Positions 23,301 through 34,800 of a stretch of 64,000 bases of DNA are shown here, piece after piece. This DNA is from Macrocystis pyrifera (Eukaryota > Sar > Phaeophyceae > Laminariales > Laminariaceae). The stretch covers positions 992,001-1,056,000 of the forward strand of contig JASSKH010000009.1 in assembly GCA_031763025.1 (NCBI GenBank), written 5' to 3'. Position 1 is the stretch's first letter. Each line of letters starts with the position of its first letter. The notes below the pieces were generated by a model. It had not been told where the DNA came from and did not search any database. It saw only the letters and a program-made list of their open reading frames with translations. Both the position numbers and the translations under genes were made by a program.

Positions 23301-26300
23301 CAACACCCGGCTTTTTCTGAACGCGGGAAGGTTGCCAAAACCGAACAGCATTTGAGAGGTGGTTTCGGAGAAGATCTGGGAGAGAGGGCGAGCCCTCCGA
23401 AGATAAAATGTTTAATGATAAAATGTTTAAAGTTGAACCTTAGCAGCACCCTTTTAACCGTTTTTTTTGGTCGAGAAAACTATTAATAGCGCCGAAAAAA
23501 AACGATCGCATGCACCCCTGTGCGATAGCTGATTTTTTTTTTTAGCGTTTTAGCAGGAACAACAAAACCCAATCCGAGCCACAAACGCGCCAGTTAGATG
23601 CAAAGGCGCTAAACCGTGCAAACTACCGCGCGCACCTATCAATAACTGCAGTGCCCAGCCAGCTCGCAAGCCCTCTTGCTGTTGCCATCCCTTCTGGAAG
23701 CCAGAGATGGCGGCCAAAACATTGACTTTTGTCGTCTCCTTGACCGTCTTTTATTGCAGTGTTGATGGCGGCCGAAACAGGTTTAGATTTTAATATCATT
23801 ACCTGTCTTTCACTGCTGAGATGGCGGCCAAAGCGGTTGTGTGATAGCGGTCAAACAAAGACATTTTAGTTTTGGTTGCCCACTTAGCCGCCTCTTATAT
23901 GGGTGATGGCGGCGGCCAAAACTGTTACGTTTTAGCCCCCCCCCCAATTAGCCGCCTATTGGATGTATGAATGAGGTCAAAACAGTTGCGTTTTGGTGCC
24001 CCCCCCCCCCACATCTTGCCGCCTATTAGATGTATGAATGGGGCCAAAACAACACCGTTTTGGTCTCCTATTAGCCGTGTTTTAATCGTCTGATGGCCGA
24101 CACAGTCGTTAATCGCCCATGGTTGGTGTGATACTGCCCAAAACATTGACATTTTGGTCCTGTTACCCACTTTTTGTTGGTGTGATGGCGACCGAAAACG
24201 ATTACATTTTGGTATCATTTTAACCGCCTTTAGTTATTGGTGAGCCCCAACAATGACCATTTGGTCCCCTTGCGTAACCGTCGTCTTATTGGCGTGAGCG
24301 CACAGGTGGCATTTCACTCTAGTTACTTGAGCCCTCGCTTCGCTTTTTTGTAAAAACCCGTATCCACGAGATCGCCGCAGAAACGGAACAATTCCTGCAT
24401 TCGGAATCATGAACCTTACTAGACACTTTCATTGTGCTGCAACAACACAACAAAAACTTACGGCATCAGCCCTGATACGATAACCCTTGCGAAGCATTCA
24501 CACGTCTTTTGGGGGACAAACTACTTAGATTTAGTGTAAAATATGTGTCGCGGCGACCGAGGGTTAACGAGCTGCAAGCGGAAACATAAAAGCCCAAAAC
24601 GACCGCAGTCGGAGTCATGAAACCTCAGCGAACCGACCTCTTCAGTGCTCGAGACCCGAAGTAATCAGACCCAAAATTTGCTTGGTAAAAATGCTGAAAT
24701 GTATAGGTTTTTGTGTAGATGATGGGTCCTGATTACTGTGGCCTCGTATAGCAGGCGATAGGGGTATGTATGTTTGCACCTCTTTTTGGCCAAAAAATAG
24801 TTGCGAATGGACAAGGCGCCTCAAGTGATAAATTAGCCGATACCGCTTCGGATAGAAGTTGTGTATTTTATGTCGGATTGTGCTTTTTCAATTGTGCTCG
24901 AAGCTTACACTGCTCTCGTTTTCTTTTTCTTCTATGGCGTTGTCTGTCGTCGTTCGTATCATAACGATCGATCTGTCCATGTGCATTTATTTATTTTGGG
25001 GTCCGTTCGTAGATTCGGCGAAGCATTCTGAAGGAGACGGGGTGCCCGGCTAGCGCGGGAGCGTCGAACTGTATGCTCCTCGCCAGGTAATTGTTTTGTT
25101 TGTTTCGTTTCGTTTCTTTTTGTTTTGTTTTGTTTCGTTTCGTTTCTTTTTGTTGTGTTTCGTTTCGTTGCGTTTCGCTCTGTTTCGTTTTGTTTTGTTT
25201 CGTTCCGTTTCATTTATTTTCGTTTTGCTTTGTTTTGTTTTGCTTATGCTTTGTTTCGTTTCATTGTTTTGTTCGCTTGTTTGTTTGTTTGTTTGTCTTG
25301 TCTTGTCTTGTCTGTCTGTTTTTTTCTTGCTCGTTTGTATCTTTGTTCGTTCGTTCGTTTGTTTGTTTGCTTTTTTGTCTATTCTGTCTGCTTGTGTGTT
25401 TGTTTGTGTGTTGTGCTGTTATGGTTGATTAGTCGGCTGGTTTGTTTGCTCGTGAGAAAGACGTCACACCGATGGACAGGCGCCTTTTTCTTACTCCCTC
25501 CTGTCCTCTCGGGCGCCTTTCGACGCGCGTGGACCGGCAGGATGGCGACTAAGGAGGCCAAGCCGAACGGCCAGTTTTGGCTCCCTCCGGAGGCAGCCAC
25601 GCAGCACATGGGTCCGTTGCCAGTACAGGTGCGCTTCGACTCCTGAAATTTGTCGTGCCAAATACCTGGCACCTACAGTAGTTGCACAGATCCTCGGACA
25701 GATCAGATAGATCATCCCGACAGTTCATGATCTAGATCTTTCAAAGAAGAAATACTCCCTATATGTATGATCTAGCTCGATGTTGCGAGGTGGGAGCTGT
25801 ATACATCTGCACGATCTAGGAAATGTTTCCTGGGTTGGATATGTACGATGCAGATCCTGCGCAGCATCTCGCAAGGGCATCTTAGGATGTAGATGATCTA
25901 TCTGTAGGTGATCCATTTGTGGATGATCTATCTGATGTCTCTGATCTATCTGTCCAACGTGTGGAGCCTTTCCTTTCCTCTCCCCCCCTCTTACTCATAT
26001 TATTTCGAGCGAGTGTCATTTTCTCACTTGCACCGCGCCAAATGCTAAGAACCCCTTGTCTTGCTACGACCGAGGTTCTACGACGACCAAGGTTCTACTA
26101 CTGACCTCCAACCAAGGTCCATATAGATGCTTCTCCAAATTTTCCTAGTCAACCAACGCACACACGTTTCCAGCAGTTACAAATACCCCGCTGCACAATT
26201 TCCTAGCAACAGCTATGTCATCTTTGTTCAATCTTTCTACTTTTCGGCAACACGACTTGCCAGGTGTGTGTTTGGCGGAAAGCTCTAAGCCATCTCATCC

Positions 26301-29300
26301 TGTGGCATTTTATTTTCGTTTTTTTTTGCTGGTGTTTTTTCCCATCCCTTTCGTTCGCTGGCAGGACTTACCCGGTGTCGGCTGGAAGCTGCGGAAACGC
26401 CTCAACGAAGAGGGACTCAACATTTGCTCGGATTTGTGGCCGCTAAGCGCCGCTCACCTGCAGAAAGGTCTGGGCCTCGGAGATAAGACAGGCCAAGCCC
26501 TGTGGGAAGCTTGCCGGGGGATAGACAAGCGCTCGGTGCAGGTGTGAATGTATGCGAGGGCTGCTACCGTCGTCCCTAGCGCCGTGTTGGTGTTTTTTAC
26601 ACATTTGAACGGGTCTTGCCGCCCGTCGACAAACGACGCACCCCCGGTGCCCGTGCTGATTATTCATCCTACAGAGAGACACCAGCTCTGTGGTCTCAAA
26701 ATGTATACTGAGGGTGTTCAAGAGAGGTCACCGAAGGCTCCACACCTCGCGTAGATGAGGATTTATCATCTAGAGTAGAGTAGATCCTGTGTTTCGAGGT
26801 ACGTGATGTTGTGCAAGAGCTTTACCACACGTATATTCTACACGGCGAACATGCGCGCACGAGCAGTGCTATAAGGCATCCCATCCGGCAGACGTGATCT
26901 ACGGCAATATCCTACAGGTATTATAAAATCGGGGATCTATCTGCGTCGAAACGTCTAGATCATGATCTATCTGCTGCAGATCGTGGACTGGAGACCTGAT
27001 CTGATGTGCCCGATGAGTAGAAGGTTTTCTTTGTTCCCCGAACCGCGCTTTGGGAAAGAACTGGAGACACAGCAGTAGGCCACACACCGGAGCAGATCTC
27101 CGCGGGGAAAAGTGTAAACATCACATGGAGTCGTACCAGATCGAGAGTACGATGTTTCTTGCAAACCTCGGGTCACGCATGATAACATGGGTTGACCACA
27201 CGCTCTAGGTATAACTGCTGTGCGTACAGATTGCTTCAGATCCTGTAGATCAGCCCAGTGCACTACATCTAAATCAGCTGAGTGTTTGGAAGGGGGCTAG
27301 ATATAGACCTTTTGGCGCTGCTCGAACGAAAACGTCGAGATGTAAGACTAAAAACTCTACCCAACCCTAATTTCAGCTCGACCGCCTGGGAGCTTTCTCG
27401 GAAATTTCTCGGAATGAAAATATACTTGGGAATTATTAATATTGTGGGCTATCAACCATTTTTTCGAAGCTGGGCCAAGTCATAAACACTACTGGGATAA
27501 ACGACACACCCCTCTTTCTCAGATTAGACCGCCTATAATATATTGGTTGGTACCTGGTTTGGGGATAGGGCATGCCTTACGCATACCTTAGGCGAGGACA
27601 TGGGTTACTTTCGAGCTGAGTGAAGTCGGAGATCTAAAAATATGTTGGAGATCCGCGCCGTCCGCCCGGAAGCCTCCGGATTTGTTTTCGTTCATTTTCC
27701 TATGGGTTAGCCTTCTACCAGCACACACAATAGTTGACCACAAGTTGCAAACATCCACCGGCGCGGGTTCTGAGCGAAAGAGATATTAATTCGTAGCTGC
27801 CCTGTCTTTTATCTGTCACGTGTCGGCGCCCGTCATAATTCGGTATGGTACATCAAAATTCGAGCCTTGCTCTGAGTACGAGATTGTTAAAATGGTGTCG
27901 CAGATTTGTAAGTGGTATCTAAGGCACCCCTTAATATCCACAGGCGCGTGTTCCTAGCGAGCGAGCGAGCGAGCCACCTTATCTTATTTGTGACCGTGTC
28001 GTCGCCCCAAACCGCAACGTACCGCTCCCTCCCGCTCCCTCGCAGGCCCCGCCAGACCGTAAGAGCATCGGTGCGGAGGTCAACTACGGCGTTAGGTTTG
28101 ACACTCAGGACCAGGCGAATGGTTTTCTGTCCGAGCTGGCTTTAGAGCTGAGCAGAAGGATGGCCGCGGAGGGCGTTGTGGGACGAGCTCTCACCCTCAA
28201 GATCATGAAACAGCGAGACGTGAGTGTTGATCACCCCCACCCACCCCGCCGCCCATCGTCGCCTGGGTGTAGGCTAGGGAGGCACTCTGCGCGTTCTGCT
28301 AGGTTGTGGTTATTGCGGTTAGCGTTAGGGTCAGGGGTCCTCCTCAGTCGCCTGGGTTTAGGCGGCGGGGGAGGGCACTCTGCGCGTGCTGCCAGGTTTT
28401 GTCGACTACGGCTGGCTCTGTCCGAAGATGCAGAGACTTTTTGGATCTCCACATCAATACTGGTACGGTCCTTACTTTTGCGGACAGATAGGTAAGCGCT
28501 GCGTAGCTACCTCCCGTGCTTTTGACCAGTTCTATTAATAGTTCCGGATGAAGCCCCTCGCTGCCGCTTCGACAAGGGGATTTTTTTTTCGGGCGCACGT
28601 TTTGATTTTTGCGGCGTCTCCCCCACGACGCGCTCGCTCACTGTCGTAGACCCCGCTTCGTCCCTCTTGCCTCTTGTCAAGCACGGGCCGATTCAGCCCC
28701 TATGATTGCACACCGCCTGGCCCTTGTGAAGGTACGCACTCAGCCATGTGGCAAAGGCGTGGTCAGACTTTGTCCCCGCTCATTGCGGGCTATAGTCTCC
28801 GTGCGCAGAATGGTCATGGGCCGAAATCAGCCCGTGGCAGTATCCAGGGGAGAAGCCTCCGACCCGTGTCCCTGACTTTTGGTACGAGGAGTGTCGAGCA
28901 TTTTTTTTTCTGAGACTCCTCGCTTGAGGGGCTCCATACTATTATTAAGTCATTACTATTGCGGGGGTCCATAGTTAACGGGACCAAATTTTGTCAGTAA
29001 AAATAGGTAAATATATAGGTTTTTATGTATACCATTTTTTTTTTTTTTTTTTTTTCATCATCACTTTCACTTTCCAGCCCACTCGTAGGAGGTTTTACCC
29101 TCGACGACCTTCTGGACAAGCCGTGGTCACAGGTGTCTTCTCTTCTCCCCCCCCCGGTACGTGCCTTTATGTTTTATCGCGCATAGGGTTCAGCATTCCC
29201 ACTGCTCGTCGATTTTCATCGAATGTAGCTAACTCACGCTCTCGCGCTTTCCGCTAATCAATCTCTTTTTATGCAAGAAAAAGCCCCTACGAGCATGCAC

Positions 29301-30283
29301 TCGGTGAGGCTTGAACCCACGAAATTGATCTTGATAGGCACGCGGACCACCTACCAAGCCACCGGGGACGACTACAGCTAGGTCCTATTAACTATGTACC
29401 CACGTAAGAAGTCATTACTATCATTGGTTAGTCGTTACTACTACTAGTAAGTCATTGCTACTATCAATAAGTTCTGTCTAAGCCAACGCTGAGAAAATAC
29501 GTAAGCTTACCCCGATGAACCACCCCAGGCGCTACATTTAAGGTGCTGACGAAAATATTTATGCAACAAGAATGGGATAAGGCGTGCCTGAATGCCTTAC
29601 TCTTCTACTCTTCAGTTCTGGAGCTTCGCCCGCCACAAATATTTCGGGCAAAATGTTCTACCCCTAACGGTAAATCCTATCGTAGCACTCCCCTAATTAC
29701 AACTCCTATCGCAGTACTCCCCTAATTGCAACCCTATCGTGGCACTCCCCTAACTGCAACCCCCTTTGCAGCACTCCCCTAATTACAACTCCTATCGCAG
29801 TACTCCCCTAATTGCAACCCTATCGTGGCACTCCCCTAACTGCAACCCTATCGTGGCACTCCCCTATTTGCAACCCCTATCGCAGCACTCCCCTACTTTC
29901 AACCCCTATGGCAGCACTCCCCTAGTTTCAAACCCTATTGCAGCACTCCCTATTTGCAACTCCTATCGCAGCACTCCCCTAATTGCAAACCCTATCGCAG
30001 CAGTCCCCTAATTTCAAACCCTATCGCAGCACTCCCATAATTGCAAACCCTATCGCAGCACTCCCCTAATTTCAAACCCTATCGCAGCACTCCCCTAATT
30101 GCAACCCCTATCGTAGAACAAGCGACCGATGTGTCACGCAGGTCGCAAAGCTGAGTATCAACCACTTACCAAGTCGGTCGAACTCATCATAGCTGACGTA
30201 TATACATTTGATTTTACAGCTGAAGTATTTGTTTTCAACAGTTTTAATGCAAAAACGCCGTGTGGCAACGGCACATGTCCCCC

Positions 30284-30321
<38 letters not shown>

Positions 30322-31789
30322 CTCTCGTCCAACAGGGCGTGGGCCTTCCTCGGAAGTACCTGGGGCACGGGATATGCGACGCTCGCTCCAAGCTTCTCAA
30401 CCTCCAGCGCGCAACCGGCGACGCGGGCGCGCTCGCTTCCAGCGCCCTTCAGCTCCTCAGAGAAGCCAAGGTGCCGCCCGACAAGATCCGCGGCATCGGT
30501 CTGCAGATGACGCGCCTCGGCCCTGCCTCTGCCTCTGCTGCTGCTGCTGCCGCTGCTGGCGGAGCGGGCGATAGTGGTGGCGGCGGCGGCGGCAGTAGTG
30601 GCGGCCAAGCAGGTGGTGGGGTGGCGGGCGGTGCGCTGCGCGGCTGGCTGATCAAGCCAGGCGAGACGACCACCTCCGATAGTCGGACGATGACGACGAC
30701 GACAACCAAAACCGCTGCGCTGCCGGTGCGCGAGACGGAGGCCGACGAACGGACCGTTGACGAACGGAACGGCGACGAACCGACCTTTGACGAGCGGACC
30801 GCTGATGAGCGGACCGTTGATGAACGGACCGTTGCCGGTTTCGGCGCGAACGACCGAAAGAGCGTCGGTCTTGAACCGCCGCCGCGAGGAGGAGGAGGAG
30901 GAGGAGGAGGACCGCGCCTTGCACCAACAGAGGAGGAGCTCGAGAATGACGCAACTCCCGACGAGATCAGACACGGGCCGGATCTCTTCAGGAAGCGAGT
31001 TTGGACGGAACAACCACGATCCCCTCCCCGGCGACCTTCGGGCGAGCGGACGTGCGAGGAACCCGGACTGTCTTCGAACAAGCGAGCGCGCGAGGAAATT
31101 AGCAAGGAAGGTCGCACGCCACCTCGTGACGACGCTCTATACCCTGCCGCGCGTCACCGTACCGATCCCCCTTCTAGGATTGGGGTCCCCATTGGTGGGG
31201 CATCGCCGGCCGGGGCTAGAGCCTGGGCGGGAGCCGAGGCAGGGGCCGGAGCTAGGGCTGGAGCGGGGGCGCCGGGGGCAGGAGGAGGAGGAGGAGGAGG
31301 AGGAAGAGGAGGAGGAGATGGAGGAGGAGGGGGGGGAGGAGGAGAGCAATCGCACGCCCAAACGACCGACTCGCCTCTACAGCAGAAGGTGCCGAAATTG
31401 GGTTCTTTTGCCGTCGATGTAACGGCGGAAACGAGCTTGACGCCGTCGCCCGGGAAAGGGGATGCGGAAGCCGGTCCCCCCAGGCTTGACGCGCTGGCCG
31501 AAGAGAAATCGAGGCACGAAAAAATCGTATTGATTGACACCACTTCAGGTGTTCGCGGCGACGTTTCCCCTCGACCTGCTGTTCGACGGGGGCGACTCCC
31601 GCCGCCGTCGCCGGGTTCGCCCGAGATTATGTTTTCGCCCTCACCGCCCGCCGATGGTGTGGCAGGAACGCCCGCTAGTGGTGCAGGAACGCCTTCCATG
31701 TGTCGCAGGTGAAGCCGAATCGCCAGCAGCGGAGGGAGGGGGGAGGGGTGTACTCAGTATCATGCATGGCCGTAGTCGTATGAGCATAG

Positions 31790-31872
<83 letters not shown>

Positions 31873-34800
31873 GCGGTCCTGACGAGAGCGCTCCTGGGGC
31901 CCCCAATCCAAGCGTTTTTGCGTTCGCGTCTTTTTGTTTAATACTGCATGAAAATTATTGCACACGTCAGCTGCGTGTTTTGGAAACCGCGTTGTAGTGG
32001 AGGCTTCGTATTTTACGAACCGGGTCGGAAGTAAGCAGTCCCGACTCGATTTCATGTACATTACGACCGTATTCGAAGCCCAAGGACTGCGGACATGATG
32101 CGTTTTCCGATTGATTTCATTCGGTTTTGACGTCAGATGGCGCTGTCAGAACTTCGTTTTGTTATCCCCTCTACCGCGGAAAAAACATCCCACACTGTAT
32201 AGGTAACTCCCAAGAGAGTTGTCACCAAATGATGTAGGAGCAGGCCTTTTCACTGCTGGAATTTTATCCAACACTAGTTCCAAGTGAGTTTGCCCCCAAA
32301 ATTACAGGTGCAGTTCTAAAGATGTTGTCTATGTACGTACTGGTAGCTCCTCTTAGAAAGCTCTTCGTTCTCGCACTCGCGGTGTTGTCATGCCACCCTT
32401 TTTTTGTTCGCAGATCACCTTCTCCCAGATAGACAGTACCGTCCTCGGCGCCCTGCCGCCAGACCTACGGCGAGAGGTGATGGACCACCTGGAAGCACGC
32501 CAACGAGAGCGTCGAGGCAGCATCCGTCCCTCCTCGTCGTCTTCTCCTTCTCTCCCTTCGCCGCAAGCCAGAGCTTACGCCCGCGCTGGGCAACAGCTTG
32601 AAGACGTCCCCTCGCCACATGCCGGAGCTCGTGCTCGCGTTGGGCAGCAGCTTGCCGTCGATTCACCGGCAGGAGCACCGGCCGAAAGCGCCGCGCCTGC
32701 CGCGGGTCATAGCCGGGTCGCGGATCACAAGCGGGATCATAAGCGGGCTCGGACCGGGGCAGTGCGTAATAAGTTGGAAGTTGTTCGTGAAGGATTTGAT
32801 GCTGCCACCGTCCGAGAGGGCTCGGCTCGGCCGCAGCAGGTGAGGCTGGGTTGCTGGCGAGGGAAAAAAGGAGGTCATTTTCGAATGAGGGAGAGAGTGG
32901 ACCGATTATTGGATGTCTCGATGTATTGTTTCGTTTTTCTAGGCGATTTTTTCCAGCCTTGACCCAGAGTCGATTTTTAGGGCTTCGTGTACCAGTCGAT
33001 GATGGCGGTGTTTCAGCAACCTTTTGTTTTTGTTTTTGTGTGTTAGAACAGATGTCTTCGCCGTGGTCCAGTAGATTTTCGCTGTGTGTCGGTCGGTTTT
33101 TTCTGTGTCTCCCTCGATTTTTTGCCGTGTTCCATACTGTAGTCGATTTTCGCGCCGTTTCAGCCGTGATCCTCAGTCTTTCAGGAGGCACGCGAAGATC
33201 ACTGCTGTGAGTAATCCCTAGACGGTTCGTCTCCCCCCCCCCCCCCCCTCTATGGAACTAAGAACGGTGCTCCGTCTCGAAAGGGATGCGTGGTCAATGG
33301 TTAAATGACTAAGGCAAGCAACAAATGGGCACCCCCCCCCCCCCCCCCCCTCGATTCGGTCCGCCCCCACTTTCCGCTCGACCTATGATATTGCCGGCCT
33401 TCAGGTTAGCATCGACAGCTTGTGGACTTTGCAGAAGCTTAGAGACGACGATAACAACGACGACGAGGGTGAAGGTCGAGAAGGACCTTCCGCTTTCTAC
33501 CGAGAGTCGCTGCGCGCCATGCCCCTAGGCCTCGGCCTCCAGTACGCCTCATTGTCCGAGAACCAACGAGCGCAGATCGTGCGTCGTTACGCGCAGACGC
33601 CGGTGTTCGGTGCCGGCAGCGCCGCAGACGAAGTCGAAGTCGAAGACGGAGCCGGCGGCGCTCGAGCATCTGATGGTGCCGTCGTCGGCTCGGATAGCAT
33701 CCGGCTACCATCCTCACGCTCACCCTCACCCTCACCCGCTTGCTTTGACAAAGCGAGCGATCGAGGGGGGAGTGAGGGTAGTTGTCAATCCTCGCCGCAG
33801 CACGGTGCTCCACGCTCCCCGTTGCCTTTCGGGAGGCGAACGTCTTCCGCGGTGGAAGCCGGCGTCGCCGGAGGCGCCGGGGGTACCGCAGTCTCCGCAA
33901 GCGCCGCAGGTACCGCGAGCACCGCAGACACCGCATACGCCGCAGGCGCTACGCCGGGTGGACGATCTCTCCCCGGGGCGTCTCGGTCATCGGAAGAAGG
34001 TCTACTCCACGGCATCAGCCTGTCCCAGATCGACCGCGATGTTCTGGATTGCCTGCCTCAGGAGGTCAAGGAAGAGGTTCTCAGGGCCATCGCCTCTCCA
34101 CCCCCCCCCCCCGCCGCCGCCCGCCGCCGCCGCCACCGTAGGTGGCAGGGACAGCGGTTCCGGAAGTCCCGTCCTGAGTGACGCAGCTGAAAGGGCTCCG
34201 AGCGGTGGTGAGGCTCAGGCACGTGGCGACCCCGACCTCGAGTCAGAGGTGTCCGATGTGGGGTTACGCTTATCGCTCGAGCTGGCACCTCAGCGAGGAG
34301 GTGCAGGGTCGCTTGGAAACCAAGGGCGGAGAGATGGCGTTGGTGTCTTTGAGGCGGAGAAGATGGAGACCCTGAGGGGGGCGTTAAGGGTGTGGGTCGG
34401 CGGGGCGGTCCCTTCGCCCTCTCAGTGGCACTTGGAGCTCCTGTACAGGTGCGGGGGGCAGGCTTAAGCAGCAGGGTGCGGCAATAGGGTGCATATATTA
34501 GTAGGTGACTGCAGTCGGTGATATGTGGCGTACATCTGGTAGGGTTTTACCATGCGGATAATTGTACTAATCATGGGATGTTGACCCCGTGCGCGCAGTG
34601 TTGACGGTAATCAGAACGACCCGCACTCGTGTCCATACTCGTTGGGCGCAGCCAGACATGGAGTTGTCGAGTAACACGGGTCATCCCGTCCACCCGACAC
34701 ATTGGTTCACGGAAAGCACTAAAATCTATGGCAGTATGGGACAACTGTATGAAAGCGAGCGCTGAGAAAGCCAGGCTGATGCATGTTTCAAGAAAAAAAA

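Larger units (their letters stand above)
23006..25012 (+). other. REV1 intron 6 with minisatellite and MITEs
   Basis: MITE A lies at 23113-23219. A ~60-80-bp degenerate tandem array occupies 23700-24300. A degenerate MITE A lies at 24655-24750. The stretch 23220-23690 is otherwise unremarkable. Confidence 0.6.
28220..30335 (+). other. REV1 intron 10 with nested SINE and minisatellite
   Basis: A MITE A split by a SINE lies at 28957-29405. A 27-28-bp minisatellite runs from 29660 to 30118. The intron ends in a 36-base C run (30285-30320) just before the acceptor. Confidence 0.7.

Noticed and set aside
25091..25646. Poly-Phe/Cys/Val open frames
   Set aside because: They result from the TTTCG/TTTGT simple sequence of intron 7; only 25541-25628 is a real exon.
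29660..30118. CRISPR-like regular repeats
   Set aside because: There are no unique spacers of constant length and the host is eukaryotic; it is a minisatellite.
30108..31699. Long minus-strand frames opposite REV1 exon 11
   Set aside because: They mirror the GC-rich, three-base-periodic REV1 linker; the plus strand carries the conserved domain.
31675..32061. Minus-strand open frame with a long poly-Pro stretch
   Set aside because: It is a by-product of the 78-base G run; no conserved sequence surrounds it and it lies antisense in a REV1 intron.
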